DNA from: Liopterus haemorrhoidalis
Taxonomy: Eukaryota > Arthropoda > Insecta > Coleoptera > Dytiscidae
DNA: 64,000 bases
Direction: 5' to 3'
Assembly (NCBI GenBank): GCA_963971575.1
Contig: OZ020611.1
Coordinates: 207,680,743 to 207,744,742 of the forward strand
Shown piece by piece: positions 36,596-47,631 of the stretch; positions within the stretch are counted from its first letter, which is position 1, and every line of letters starts with the position of its first letter. A program made the translations under genes and the position numbers. Below the pieces are notes generated by a model, which worked only from the letters and a program-made list of their open reading frames with translations, had not been told where the DNA came from and did no database searches.

Positions 36596-37639
36596 AGGCT
36601 TTTTGCTTATTACTCTTCATAATAATAATAATAGTCACTTGTTTGATGTTCTCCAGATAACTTCTAGTGATTACTGACTAAAATACTATCAGTAATAATG
36701 ATAGTGTAAGGTAATTTTTTGCAACTGACAAAAATACTAGTAGTGTCATTATTATTGACTCAGTATTACTGACATTATTATTGATAATGTAAGGTCTGCT
36801 ATAAACCTCGGATATGGAGACGACATTTGTGTCCTATTCCATACATTTAGAAATATCATAGACAAGCTGGCTTCTCTAGTTAGTGAAGCAGAAGCTGTTG
36901 GGGAAAATATTAACATACAGAACACGAAATCTATGAGAATCTCAATATCGTACCAAGATAACTTCTTCATCATCAATTACGCCATTGCAGATGTGTCTAA
37001 TTTTATATATCTCCGAAGTATCGTATCCGATTCCGGAGATACTGAAGAGGATATTAAATTTAGAATTAATACTGCCAGATTTGTCTTTGGGATGCTGAAG
37101 AATATGGAACTCTGCACAGTACTTCAAAGCTACCAAAATAAAAAAAATTCTATCTAATAATATCCCATCTCTACTATATGGATGCGAAATTTGGTATACC
37201 ACACAAAATATTACTTATAAATTGCAAGATTTCGTTAATAAATTTTTGTGTAAGATCCTACGCATATTCTGGCCCAACACAATCTCAAATGAACGTCTCT
37301 GGTAAATGACAAATATAAAGTCAATGGAATCCGAAATCAAACTAAGAAACTGGAGGTGGATTGGTCATACTCTTCATAAAAGCCCAAACTCGATTAGAAA
37401 AATTGCGCTTGACTGGAATCCTCAAGGGAGTAAAAAAGAAGGCAGACCTGTTGATACTTGGATACTTGGTAAAAACATGAGAAGCCAATGAAAGTGGAAA
37501 AACAACTGGCAGAAAATAGAATAAAATGGCGGATGTTCATTGAGGCCCTATTTTTTATGTTGTAAAGTAGACAATATACAGCAATTTAATTTTTCTGTAT
37601 TGTTATTACATTTTGTTTAAATTGAAGTTATTTATTTTT

Positions 37640-38355
37640 AGGATTTTATAGATATGACCAACAAAAAACCACGGCTTAACAGAAAAAGTTGAAATTTGGC
37701 ATGGTTATACAACTCTTTGACCCACATACAGGAAAAATACTGAGAGTTAAAAACACATCTCGAAATAAATATAAACAAATATGTATTTAATAAAAAAAAT
37801 ATATATATATTTTTTTAATTTTGATTGGCATATCAAATGAAACCTCTTAATGCGTAGATTAACATCCAAATTTTTATTTTTGAAAATCAATCATTTTTAG
37901 TGAATTTTTACCAAAAAGGTGTCAAATAACTTTTGCCCCCACCCTATCACCCAGAGGGGCTAATCTAAAAATCTGAAAAAATCTCCGTGTTGAACATTGA
38001 TGGGAACTGAAATAGTTCAACAGGAATTTTTGATCAGATAAGTTTGTCGAAAAATGTCGATTTTTTTGTGTCGTTGATAAAAAAATATTTTTTTAAAATT
38101 ATTGTCTAGTATCAAAAGAAAGATCTTAAAACGTAGATTACGGAACGATAAGCAGTCTTTTGAAATTCGTTTCTTATAACACGATTTTATCCAAAAATGT
38201 GCTAAAAAAGTTCTTGTCCCGCATCCATTTACCCAAAGGGGTTAAACTAAAAATCTGAAAAAAATTATAGGTAATGTATATTGATCTGAGGCGGAAACGT
38301 ACGATAGGACTTTTTGCTCTGATTGTGTTTTTGAAAAATATGGCAGTTTTTGTGG
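37640..38355 (+). mobile_element. HINE-like repeat, microsatellite-less copy
   Basis: Begins with GGATTTTATAGATATGACCA and AAAAAACCAC-type sequence, then follows the same order as 49880-51220 (GAAATTTGGCATRSTT, CAACTYTTTGACCCA, ATCAAATGAAACCTCTTAAT, GAAATAGTTCAACAGGAA, GGGGTTAAA.TAAAAATCTG). The GTCT array present in the 49.9-kb copy is absent. The right part is truncated. Confidence 0.7.
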
Positions 38356-38369
38356 TTTTACTATGGTTT

Positions 38370-38612
38370 CTGTCTTGAGAATCAAAGACTTCGGCTGTGA
38401 AAACTTCGTGCTGTATTTTTGAATTTCTTCTCCGATTACTACTGCTGTTCCGTCCTGATTTCCGATTTTGGATGCATCTGTATACACCTAGATATCTTCG
38501 TACATAGTTGTGTTTAAATTTTTTTAAAAATGTTCAATTATTAGGTCTTCTTTGAGCTTCCATTCTAGCCCACCAAAGTTTGGCGCTAGTTGATTTGGTT
38601 TAATTTTTCTCT
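38370..38612 (-). pseudogene. LINE RNase H fragment
   Basis: Minus strand: NFGGLEWKLKEDLII ... then VYTDASKIGNQDGTAVVIG, the first motif of the RNase H domain found in I/R1-like LINE proteins. Only ~80 codons, with one stop. Confidence 0.6.
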
Positions 38613-38659
38613 TTTATTTGAATTATATTCATTAATTTAAATTTAGTATTATTATGTGA

Positions 38660-38748
38660 ATTTCTTTTCTTGGCTGTTATAAATAAAATCACAAAAGTTT
38701 TAAATATTTGTGGGCCGCATGCCTCACGGACCCTAGTTTGTCCATCCC
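38660..38748. mobile_element. right end of a hAT-type element
   Basis: GGGCCGCATGCCTCACGGAC ... TTTGTCCATCCCTG, i.e. CAGGGATGGACAAACTAGGG inverted, the TIR style of Charlie-like hATs. Left end not located. Confidence 0.5.
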
Positions 38749-38749
38749 T

Positions 38750-39547
38750 GGTATATAGCAATAAATTATATAATCGTACAAACAGTTGAATCAGAAGTAC
38801 TACACTTGTATCGCTAGCTGGCAGATTTCATATACATTATACAGACTCGGCGGAGAGATAATCGCTATCGACCGATAAGGCAAGTCCGATTAATCGGTAA
38901 TCATCCAACTTACTTATCGGTGTAAGTCTAGTGAATACTATGATATGCGTATATCTTTAATTGGTCGGTGAAGTCATTTTTTTTAAATCCGTCTATAGCT
39001 ATTATCTCAAATCCAACTGTATCATTTATTTTGATCGGATTACCCTCTTTGTGAATCAGTCCTTATGAATTTCCCTTCAAAACATTTACATCCGCCATCA
39101 AACAGATATTAAATGTCATGTTATTTTAAAGCTGGATTAAGACTAATCCTATATACATATTCTGTTGCAACAAAAAATATCATCAATCATTTGGAAACGA
39201 GTGAAATGTTTGTAAAATCGAAATATGCATGAACGTGTGTATGGAATATCATATTTTTAAAGTGATGCAGGGTACGAATAGTAGTTTTGTATTTTTTAAC
39301 AAAACTATCATTGCTGATATTGAAATTCAGAGCGTATTCCAGTTCTTTATCAAATTTATGTTTGCCGTATATTGCAGAATTTTATTTTTAGATTGTTTAT
39401 GAATAGTGTAGATCATAGTAAATAAATGAGCTACAAGCAAACTAGGGAAAGATGGGCAAATACAGGTCGGTAATGACGGTCACCTAAATAACTCAGAAAC
39501 TACACATAATGCCTAAATGTTTACAGAACTGAAGGAAAGAGTATAAT
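38750..39547. other. AT-rich DNA, no gene recognised
   Basis: No coding or structural feature identified. Confidence 0.5.
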
Positions 39548-40615
39548 CAGGCGTCGGCAACCTGCGGCTCCGGAGCCGCAGGCGGCTCTTTTAGACAATT
39601 TTGCGGCTCTTTGAAAATTTACTGGTTTTTATTTTAATATAATTTATTTTTTTATTTTAATTTCTGCCTGTACTATACAGGTTTTGTATTGTTCAGGATG
39701 TTTTACGGTGAAATTCACACCCGGTAATTTCCCGAGTTACCGCACATTCCCATTTAGAAGAAGTAATTTGTTTCGAAAAAAAAAGTTACCTGTGTTTGTG
39801 AATGATTTACGTGCAGAAACATTTTTATATTTTATTAATTTACAAAAACGTATGAACAATAACAGCGTTATTAATGCCATTTTTTTTTGCATAAACTATA
39901 TTGTTAACATGCAAGATTTTGGAGAAAGGTTTAAAGAGTTTGGAAAATATAAAACTACACTAGCTTTTTTGACAAAACCAATTGAAGCAGATATGCAGCA
40001 ATTACTTAATTAAAAAACTTAATTCTGAACTGGAAAATTTAGAAAGAGAAAAGTGCATTTTATCCTCCCTTTTGAACAGAAATTCACAATCTTCAAAATA
40101 TAGATAAAGTTGTTTTCGAAGTTTGGAAACGTTTTCTAGAATCGTTCAATCATTTAAAAAATTATGCTTTTGGACAAAATACTGACAATTTTTGGATCCA
40201 CATATTACTCTGAGCAAATCTTTTCACGAATGAAATTAATAAAGAGTCAGTTAAGAAGTAATCTTACTGACCGGGAACTTGAGGGCTGCCTTAAGTTAAA
40301 GATTACTGAATATTCACTAAATATTGAAGGTTTAGCGAACACTATGCAGGAGCAATGTCCCATTAAAAAAATTATTATATTGTTATATAATATTAAAGAT
40401 AATGCCCTGTATACTGGCATGTGCAATAGGTATCACAAACTAAATGTATAAGTTAATATTGATTTATTGTAACACTTGATTATTTTAAAACAAATAAACA
40501 ATTGTTACGTTTTTTTCTTAAATATTGCATATATTTTTTAGCAGTTCTTCCATGTTATTGTTTTATTTTTCATTATAGATTTGGCTCTTTGTCACCGAAA
40601 GGTTGCCGACCCATG
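39548..40615 (+). mobile_element. hAT element remnant (Charlie-like), internally deleted
   Basis: Left end CAGGCGTCGGCAACCTGC, right end AGGTTGCCGACCCATG: an inverted pair in the CAGNGGTCGGCAACC style. Both ends share TTTGCGGCTCTTTG / TTTGGCTCTTTG subterminal sequence. Near the left tip, GCGGCTCCGGAGCCGCAGG is a strong palindrome. Flanking octamers do not match exactly. Confidence 0.78.
39684..40451 (+). pseudogene. hAT transposase fragments
   Basis: The first frame (39684-40013) carries NSVINAIFFCINYIVNM, then DFGERFKEFGKYKTTLAFL and KPIEADMQQLL, resembling the middle of SCAND3/GTF2IRD2-like hAT transposases. The second (40164-40451) has LTIFGSTYYSEQIFSRMKLI, KSQLRSNLTDRELEGCLKL and YSLNIEGLA, the C-terminal dimerisation region (fGStYxCEqtFSxMkxiKs..RsrLtdehLe). 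BED finger and catalytic Asp region are missing. Confidence 0.78.
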
Positions 40616-40892
40616 ATATAGATGATAGACATATTCTACAGCGTGTCTAGTCAGTTTAAGCTAAGCCGTAAGAAGAATTGTTACGTACATTGTTTTTTCA
40701 AAGCTTCGATCTAATTTTTGTTTTTTTGTTTTTTAAAGATAAGTAGGTACTTATTCTCATTGTATTGAGAATATATATGTCATTGAAAAAAACTAAAATC
40801 ATAATTACTGCATTTAAAAACTGCGCCCTTTTCAATACGCATAAATTCCGATGTTGTGAAATATCCTCCCCGAAATATTTTTCTGCGTACGC

Positions 40893-41300
40893 CACTGATT
40901 TCAAATACTTTAAATATATTTGAAATACTTGGTAAATATTTTAAATACTAAAAAATATTTGAAATAATAGGTAAATATTTGAAATACTAGGGAAATATTT
41001 TAAATACTAGGAAATATTTGAAATAATAGAGAAATATTTGACATACTAGGAAATATATGAAATATTTGAAATTCTAGGAAGATATTTAAACACTACGGAA
41101 ATATTCGACATATGTGAAATACTTCTAAACTATTTCAAATACAGACATTTACGGACAACAAATGTCAAATATAGAAAAAGTATATGTAAATCCAAATATC
41201 AATAGCATTTCTTTGAACTACCTACTTGAAATACAATATTTCAAATACCAGAAAGTAATTGAAATACTTTTTCAAATACTTGATTTCAAATATTTCAAGC
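40893..41300. repeat. degenerate AAATATTTGAAATACT tandem repeat
   Basis: About 400 bases of imperfect repeats of the words AAATATTTGAAATACTAGG and AAATATTTTAAATACT, in units of roughly 30-35 bases, decaying rightward. No terminal structure recognised. Confidence 0.8.
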
Positions 41301-41572
41301 TCTGGATAGAGCGGATACAAAAAAAATTACAACTCAAAAACGGTTAGACAAAATGATCTGAGGTTAAAATTTTTGGATTCCTCGTAGTTTATTTAATCTA
41401 GAAAAAATTTGAAGCCTTATTTGTTTTGCGTATTTTAAAATTATGACAAATTTTAATATGGCGTCTTTTATAGAAATTTTCATCTTCGCATGGACGTTTC
41501 TCAAAAACGAAATGTGATAAAAACCTGCAGTTGAAATTTTTGAAATTTTGCTGTCCTAATTGACCTGTAACC

Positions 41573-42820
41573 TGTGACCTATAAAACACCGGCTATAGGT
41601 TTATTTAGTCTTTTGTAGCTAGCCTTTAAACAGCCGAGACGGTCGTACGGTTCCAAAATTAGATGAAATTATAAAAAAAAATTAAGGGCGCCAACTGGTC
41701 TGAAATAAAATAATTGGGACCGACCAGTAGATCCCACGCACAGACTAGATTTTAACTAAGACTGACCAAATCAGTCCCACTAGGCGAAACCTAACCTAAA
41801 ACGAGATATTTGGGACATAAGTCAATAACAACAACTGAATATAGTAAATATCAAAACAATAAAATTTATTATAATTGAAAATCGAAATGTAAATAAAATA
41901 TATAGATACCAAAAATAAATTTAGAATAATAATATTATAAATTACAAACAAATAATAAAAATATTAATTAAAGGTAAATTTGGTTAAAGCGATTTTACCA
42001 GAATGCGCTGGATTACAAAGCTTTCTCGGGTTGGTCGACCAGCGCCACGAACTTCCTACACATTCCGAATAAAATCTAACGTATAAAAAAAAATATATAC
42101 AACTGATATTCAAAATTTAAAATAAACGATATATAAACAATAACACAAATAATTTTGATTAAAAAAGGCTTATCTGGATTCTTTTTCTTGAAGTTTCCTC
42201 TATCCTTGCCTTCTTTCGACGCTCGGTACGTCCAGCCCCAAATTATCCAAACCAGTACGCCAATGCCGTAAGCTGGCTCTGGATATTTCCTGCGACGCAC
42301 CAAGAGGGAGAGAGAGAGAGAAAAAAGGAGAAATACTGGGAAGGAGAGCCTAAAATAAGATCATATCCATTAAATTTCGGTAAATGCTTGCGTTTTAAGC
42401 GCCGCATACAATTATACAAAAATATACAAGCAATACAACACAATAATTTAGATTATTACCTTAAGATGTTATGCGGCTCTCTGTAGTGAATTTGTATTGT
42501 GGCAATATAAATCCGAATAAATCGTAGGAACTCAACGTCCTTTTCACCTTAACGTTCTCAAAACAAATCCCTTAAAAGGTCTAAATACTTATACTCTTCA
42601 CCGTATAATAATATTCTTCTGTTGAGAACGAAGGTCTGACCACGTACCAAAATGATTTTCACGAATCATCAAATACTGTTTGTTACTTGTATATTATTGT
42701 GTAATCATGGTTACCGAAATCCATGCGATATTGTCTTATTTTAATAAAGTAGGCTGCTGTACATTAGCGTACCGTATTAAATTTGTTTAAAAATAAACAA
42801 ATTTCTTTTAAAACGTTACA
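41573..42820 (-). repeat. 3' LTR of the Gypsy element
   Basis: 1248 bp. On the coding (minus) strand it begins TGTAACGTTTTAAAAG and ends TATAGGTCACA. An AATAAA polyadenylation word (CTAAATAAACC) occurs near its end, at about 41600. A purine GAGA-run lies at 42305-42330. Confidence 0.97.
42779..42804. repeat. perfect 11-bp hairpin near the LTR edge
   Basis: AAATTTGTTTA, loop AAAA, TAAACAAATTT, only 16 bases from the LTR terminus. Duplicated at 48838-48863 in the other LTR. Confidence 0.9.
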
Positions 42821-42832
42821 TTCCCCCCTTTA
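42821..42832 (-). other. polypurine tract (plus-strand primer)
   Basis: On the coding strand AAAGGGGGGAA sits directly against the 3' LTR, where reverse transcription would start second-strand synthesis. Confidence 0.9.
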
Positions 42833-42976
42833 CTTCAAGAAAAATACTTTCCCTCAAGAAAGATTTCCACTAAGCAATATCTTTTTTTTTTTTGTTTTTA
42901 TTTACTATATTCTACTCTATACCTAAACTAACGTTAATAATAACTAACATTATTTAAAATTAACCGAAACTAAACC
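42833..42976. other. short spacer between pol stop and polypurine tract
   Basis: About 145 bases of T/A-rich sequence; no ORF. Confidence 0.7.
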
Positions 42977-45900
42977 CTAACCAAAATCCTGTTCTTTTAT
43001 TAATTTTTTTAAGTCCTTCGCATGCCATGTTCCTTTATGAACCCCAAATTTATCTTCTAATATAAACGTCCATGGCGATAGTTTTTCCTTAATGTAAAAA
43101 GGTCCAATAAATTTCGGTGCTAACTTTGCATTATAATGTTTACTAGCGTCCGAGAGAGAATAATTCTTACGTAATACTTCATCGCCTATTTCGTAAGTGT
43201 CTTCTCTTCTTCGTAAGTCATATATTTTTTTATTTTTTTGAAAAGACTTGTTCAAACGTTCGCGAACTTTCTTGTACACCTTATTTAATACCTTTGCTCT
43301 TATTTCTGGTGTTCCGAGAACTTCTTCATCAGTCTCTTCATTGTCTTTCTGGTAGTATGCACCATTTAATATCTGTTCCCTGCTGAAATTTAGAAAATAC
43401 GGTGTGTGTCCAGTTGTTTCGTGTACACTTGTACGGATCGCACATCCAATTTTATCTAATTCAGCATCCCATTTTCTTTGATCTTCATCGATGTAACAAG
43501 ATATCATGGTTTTCACTACTCTAATTATTCTTTCCGCTGGATCTGCTTGTGGATGGTAATACGGTGTAAAACGTATTCGTACATCATATTCTGCACACAG
43601 TTGCTTAACAAGATTATTAGCAAAATGTTTCCCGTTATCGCAAATTATTATTTGAGGAACACCAAATAACAAAAAAATTTCGCGTTCTAGTGTCTTCTTA
43701 ACATTCTGTGCAGTAGCACTCCGCATAGCGAATAACCTAGTAAATTTTGTAAAACAATCTGCTACCGTTAAAATAAACGTATTCCCATTCGAGCTTCGCG
43801 GTAATGGTCCCACGAAATCCATGCAAATCATCTGCCATGGTTTAATTATTCTGGGATGACTCAACATTAGACCTTGTTTTGCTTTTGACTCTGGTTTACG
43901 AGTTTGACATGTCATACAATTTCTGACATATCTAGCAATATCTGGTTTCATTTTCGGCCAATAATATCGTTGACCTATTCGGTGCAAAGTTTTAAACACT
44001 CCAGCATGTCCTGCAGTTGGGACATCGTGAAACTGCTTAAAAATTTCCAGTCGCTTTTCTTTTGGTGGTATGATTTTCCATTCGTCCGTTTCGTCCGACA
44101 GTTCAGGGATCTTAGGTGTAACGTGTTTAAATATAATGCCGTTTTCTATTTTATACAATGGATACTTCTGCGGTAAATTCCTTATCTCCTCCATCAACTT
44201 CTTGTACCACTTGTCCATTACGACTACATTTTTTTGTATACAATCTACTTGTGGTACTGCTCGCGATAATGTGTCAGGAACTATATTTTCCTTCCCCTTT
44301 CTATGAACGATATTAAATTGGAATTGCTGCAAACGAACGGCCCACCTCGCTAAACGTCCTGTTGGGTCTTTTAGATTATTGAGCCACAACAATGAACTGT
44401 GGTCCGTAATGACTGTAAATTCAACCCCTTCTAAATATGGTCGTAATTTTTCAATGCTCCAAATGACAGCCAAACATTCCCTTTCGGTTGTACTAAAATT
44501 TCGTTCATTTCTAGTTAATGATTTACTGAGATAACAAATCACTTTTTCTTCTCCGTTAATAATTTGGGTTAACACCGCCCCTATACCATAACCACTAGCG
44601 TCACATTGTACCGTAAAAGGTTGTGTAAAATCCGGACAACTTAATATTGGTGCTGTAACCAAATACGATTTTACGGTTCGCAACACCTCCTCGCATTCTT
44701 CGGACCATCTGAAATTGGTATTTTTACGCAAAAGTTGGTTTAGTGGCGCAATAAGTGTTGAATAGTTTGGTAAAAATCTCCGATACCAAGATATCATCCC
44801 TAATATCCTACGTAATTCCTTTACCGACTTAGGACTCGGAATAATTCTTACCGCCTCAACTTTTTCAGGGTCAACCCGAAGACCGAATTTATCTACAATG
44901 TAGCCTAGATATTTAAGTTCAGGTTTGCAAAAATTACATTTGTCTTTACTTAGTGTTATGCCCGCCTCTTTTAAACGATTTAGAACCTTTGATAATACGG
45001 TTAGATGTTCCTCAAAAGTGTTACTAACTATAATAATATCGTCTAAATAGGCGAATGCGTTCGGATCTAATTCGGGACTAATTATTTTATCCATAAGTTT
45101 TTGCCACGACGCACCTCCAGAATGGAGTCCAAAAGGCATGCGACAAAAATGAAACAATCCACGTCCCGGAATAGTAAATGCCGTAAACTCTTTGCATTCT
45201 TTTTTGACTGGGATTTGCCAATAAGCCGATTTAACATCCAGAGTAGTAAGATACACCGCGTTCTTTAATTTATCTAAAATGCTGTTTATCATTGGAAGAG
45301 GATAAGCACTAGGTTTAGAAACCTTATTAAGTTTGCGATAGTCCACACAAAAACGATAAGAATTATCTTTCTTCTTTACTAATAATATCGGTGACGACCA
45401 CGCGCTATTCGACGGTTCTATTACTCCTAGTTTTAACATTTTATCTAACTCTTCGTCGATATGTTTTTGAACGTAGGGTGATACCGGGTAATACCTTTGT
45501 TTTATAGGAGGATGGTCACAAATGATCTCATGTTCTATCCACGACGTTTTACCGAGCTTATCTCCTATTCCATCAAAGTATTTCGTAGTTAGTTTTTCGA
45601 GTTTACTGCGTTGGTCCGATGTTAAATTACCGACATCTATTATTGCTGACTGATTACCATCAACAGTCATAACGTTTGTCGGTGTCGCAAATCTCCAATG
45701 GTTACTACATAGATTTGGGACGATTTCCATAACCCTCCAAAAATCAATACCACATATTAACGAATGACTTAATTTCGGGGCAATTATAACGTTAATTAAT
45801 TTTTCCCTATTTTCCAATTTCATTGGTACGTAACAGGAACCAATACTATATATAATTTCCCCGTTTCCCACAGTACAATTAAATTTATTATTACATTCTA

Positions 45901-46137
45901 ATTTAAATCCCATAGAATGTAATACACTCCAACCAACTTCGTTCATGAAGGTATGAGTCGCACCCGAATCTAACAAACCTAAAAATTGCTTTCCTAAAAT
46001 ATCAATTTCGACATAAGGTCTTTCATCGCCTCGGGCGTGATTCATAATAAATTCTAAAATACATTTAATCGGATTTTCCGTTTTAGGGGTACAAGACAAT
46101 AACCGATTTTCTATTGCCTTGACGTCTCGTTTCCCTC
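42977..46137 (-). CDS. pol: Pol polyprotein (protease-RT-RNase H-integrase)
   Basis: The open frame runs to 46159, but its first codons precede the frameshift site and no ATG is suitably placed. I therefore take Pol as the -1 extension of Gag, entering at the slippery site (46129-46135). Counting from 46159, domains in order are: aspartic protease with DSGATHTF (residues 64-71); reverse transcriptase with VDYRKLNK (272) and catalytic YLDD (371-374); RNase H with CDASGYGIGAVL (519) and TDHSSL (585); integrase zinc finger H711, H718, C748, C751; catalytic D781, D841, E877 (35 residues between the last two); and a C-terminal GPF/Y-like module (GPFYIKEKL). It makes the DNA copy and inserts it. 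All key residues are present and no internal stop occurs. No chromodomain seen. Confidence 0.96.
46092..46121 (-). promoter_or_regulatory. frameshift-stimulating stem-loop
   Basis: Coding-strand CAAGGCAATA pairs with TATTGTCTTG (10 bp, one G-U) around a 10-nt loop GAAAATCGGT. The Gag stop codon lies in the stem/loop edge (46111-46113). Loop GGT could pair with downstream ACC as a weak pseudoknot; this is uncertain. Confidence 0.75.
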
Positions 46138-47481
46138 CTTTGACGAACATGAAGGACAAGTATGGATAGTGAAACCTTTTTTATTACACTTGAAGCAATG
46201 TTTTTCGCGCGGTTTTGAACAATTATTAGCAAAATGCCCCGCTTCATGACAAATATAACATTTACGTACCGATTTCTTATTTGCCGGTTCGACTGAATGA
46301 CAGCTACTGTTATAGCTAGATTTGCTACTATGAGCGTATGCTAAATCAGATTCCATCATCCGGTTCGGTGGTGGTGTATAATTTTTTATTAGCGTATTTC
46401 GATGCTCTAATTGCTTGCAGATTTTTCGCAATTCGTTTATATTTTTAGGTTCTACTAGACCTATTTGGGTTTGTAAATAAGGCAAAATATTTCGCGAAAT
46501 TATCTTGAGTTTGGTTGACTCAGGTAATGGTATCGACATTCTATCAAATAAATTTAACATTACAGCAAAATACATCCCTACCGACTCATTTGCACCTTGT
46601 GTACGACGTTTTATTTCTTCGAATAATTTCTCGTCATAGTCTGGAGGTTGAAATTCGTCCTTTAAGGCATCTACAAGTTCCTCCCAGTTGTTTACAGATT
46701 TTCTAATGACTCGAAACCAACATTTCGCCTTTCCTTCGAACAAGTCTAGTGCCGATAAGAATAATTGTTGTCGCGTTACATTCCTAGCAACGCGCATTTC
46801 TTCAACGCTTTGCAAAAATGCGTTAACTGATTGCTTGTCTTCACCATTATATTTTAATTTCCATTTATAAACTGGCACCGAGTATGAGTTTCGATTTGAC
46901 ATTGCTAAATTTTTCAAACTTTCGCGAGTATTATGCAAAGACTCATCGCTATCTGATGTTTCCGATTCGTCGTCACATAAGTTGATATCAATAGCTGATA
47001 AATCTACTGGGACTTGATCATAAATTTTGGTGCTGGACTTTCGAAAAGATTTTTGTTTTATATCTGCCAATGATGACAAGTTAACAATTTTGAGTAAAAT
47101 ATCGTTCTTTTCTTTTTGCAAATCATGTTCCGAATCCCCTATTTTTATCCTATTGATCCTACCTAACGCGTATTCTATTTTTGAACGAAATTTCTTGTGA
47201 ACCGACGATTCCACATCTCCGTCCATTTCGGAATTCAAATTGTTAAGTTCGTCAACTGTTAATTTTAATGCTAAAATATCCTCCTTCGGTTCGTATGGAT
47301 ACATTGGCATTTTTATTTCCGTACCCTTCCGTTCGAGTTTTAATAAACCCCGTAATGCAACACGCATTTGCTCTACCGTTCCTACATCACGCAAACCTCG
47401 AATCGTTAATTCATAATCTAATTCGTTATGATTTAAACGATTTATTTCGTATCGAATCTGTTTATTTATTTTACCGGACAT
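46111..47481 (-). CDS. gag: Gag structural protein
   Basis: 456 codons from ATG at 47479-47481 to TAG at 46111-46113. Gag packages element RNA in a cytoplasmic particle. An N-terminal region rich in Leu/Glu is followed by an acidic Ser-rich stretch (about 168-185), a retrotransposon gag domain (about 205-360, with FEGKAKCWFR and DEFQPPDYDEK), and two C-terminal zinc-binding motifs. The first is a standard CCHC knuckle (CYICHEAGHFANNC, 408-421). The second is atypical, with four cysteines C429, C432, C442, C445, a form also seen in other insect Gypsy Gags. It overlaps pol by the frameshift region. Intact. Confidence 0.95.
   Translation of the reverse strand: MSGKINKQIRYEINRLNHNELDYELTIRGLRDVGTVEQMRVALRGLLKLERKGTEIKMPMYPYEPKEDILALKLTVDELNNLNSEMDGDVESSVHKKFRSKIEYALGRINRIKIGDSEHDLQKEKNDILLKIVNLSSLADIKQKSFRKSSTKIYDQVPVDLSAIDINLCDDESETSDSDESLHNTRESLKNLAMSNRNSYSVPVYKWKLKYNGEDKQSVNAFLQSVEEMRVARNVTRQQLFLSALDLFEGKAKCWFRVIRKSVNNWEELVDALKDEFQPPDYDEKLFEEIKRRTQGANESVGMYFAVMLNLFDRMSIPLPESTKLKIISRNILPYLQTQIGLVEPKNINELRKICKQLEHRNTLIKNYTPPPNRMMESDLAYAHSSKSSYNSSCHSVEPANKKSVRKCYICHEAGHFANNCSKPREKHCFKCNKKGFTIHTCPSCSSKEGNETSRQ
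46129..46135 (-). promoter_or_regulatory. -1 ribosomal frameshift slippery site GGGAAAC
   Basis: On the coding strand the Gag frame reads GAG GGA AAC GAG, so the heptamer G GGA AAC has the canonical X XXY YYZ phasing. Slipping back one base gives GGG AAA CGA GAC, exactly the pol frame (GKRDVKAIENR). Seven nucleotides (GAGACGT) separate it from a stem-loop. Confidence 0.9.
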
Positions 47482-47610
47482 ATTTACGGGAATACAAAAT
47501 AATAGCCAACAAAATTATAAATTTACCTAATTTTCAACACTACAACAAAATAATTACTAGACGTCTATTTTCCAACTACGTTATCCTTATTATCCCAAAT
47601 ACTCACTAAA
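47482..47610 (-). other. gag leader (5' untranslated region)
   Basis: About 130 bases between primer-binding site and gag ATG, where an RNA packaging signal would be expected; none is recognisable by eye. Confidence 0.6.
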
Positions 47611-47627
47611 AATCACGTTGGGCGCCA
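47611..47627 (-). other. primer-binding site, tRNA-Lys type
   Basis: Coding strand TGGCGCCCAACGTGATT begins 4 nt after the 5' LTR. The first 14 bases match the complement of the 3' end of tRNA-Lys(CUU), a known retroelement primer. Confidence 0.85.
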
Positions 47628-47631
47628 GAAA

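Larger units (their letters stand above)
35723..36800. mobile_element. PIF/Harbinger-type element
   Basis: The ends AGCTGACCTTACATTATC... and ...GATAATGTAAGGTCTGCT match as inverted repeats over ~30 bases (AATAATAATGTCAGT is included on both sides). Inside are a MADF-type ORF on plus and a Harbinger transposase fragment on minus, the two-gene layout of this superfamily. The 3-bp TSD could not be resolved. Confidence 0.85.
35690..37565 (+). pseudogene. RTE-type LINE split by a Harbinger element
   Basis: GIRWILTSEL (ending 35720) and INLGYGDDICVLF (starting about 36801) are consecutive in RTE proteins; YGDDI is a degraded form of the FADDI catalytic motif. Beyond the insertion the frame continues DKLASLVSEAEAVGENIN, FIYLRSIVSDSGDTEEDIKF, then fragments with LLYGCE-like sequence, LRNWRWIGHTLHKSP, ALDWNPQGSKKEGRP and a terminal RIKWRMFIEALF. 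This is the full C-terminal half of an RTE LINE, with several frame changes. The gap 35723-36800 is the Harbinger. Confidence 0.82.

Noticed and set aside
39540..40623. Exact TSD for the Charlie-like hAT remnant
   Set aside because: Flanking octamers AGTATAAT and ATATAGAT do not match well enough to claim.
42076..42443. 75- and 66-codon frames inside the LTRs
   Set aside because: Present in both LTRs because these are duplicated, overlapping in different frames, low complexity, no known domain.
43478..44306. Plus-strand frames of 63-90 codons under pol
   Set aside because: Antisense shadows of an intact coding region.
46136..46159. Independent start of pol at 46159
   Set aside because: The first codon is TTG with no initiation context, and the slippery site lies just downstream; Pol is better explained as a Gag-Pol frameshift product.
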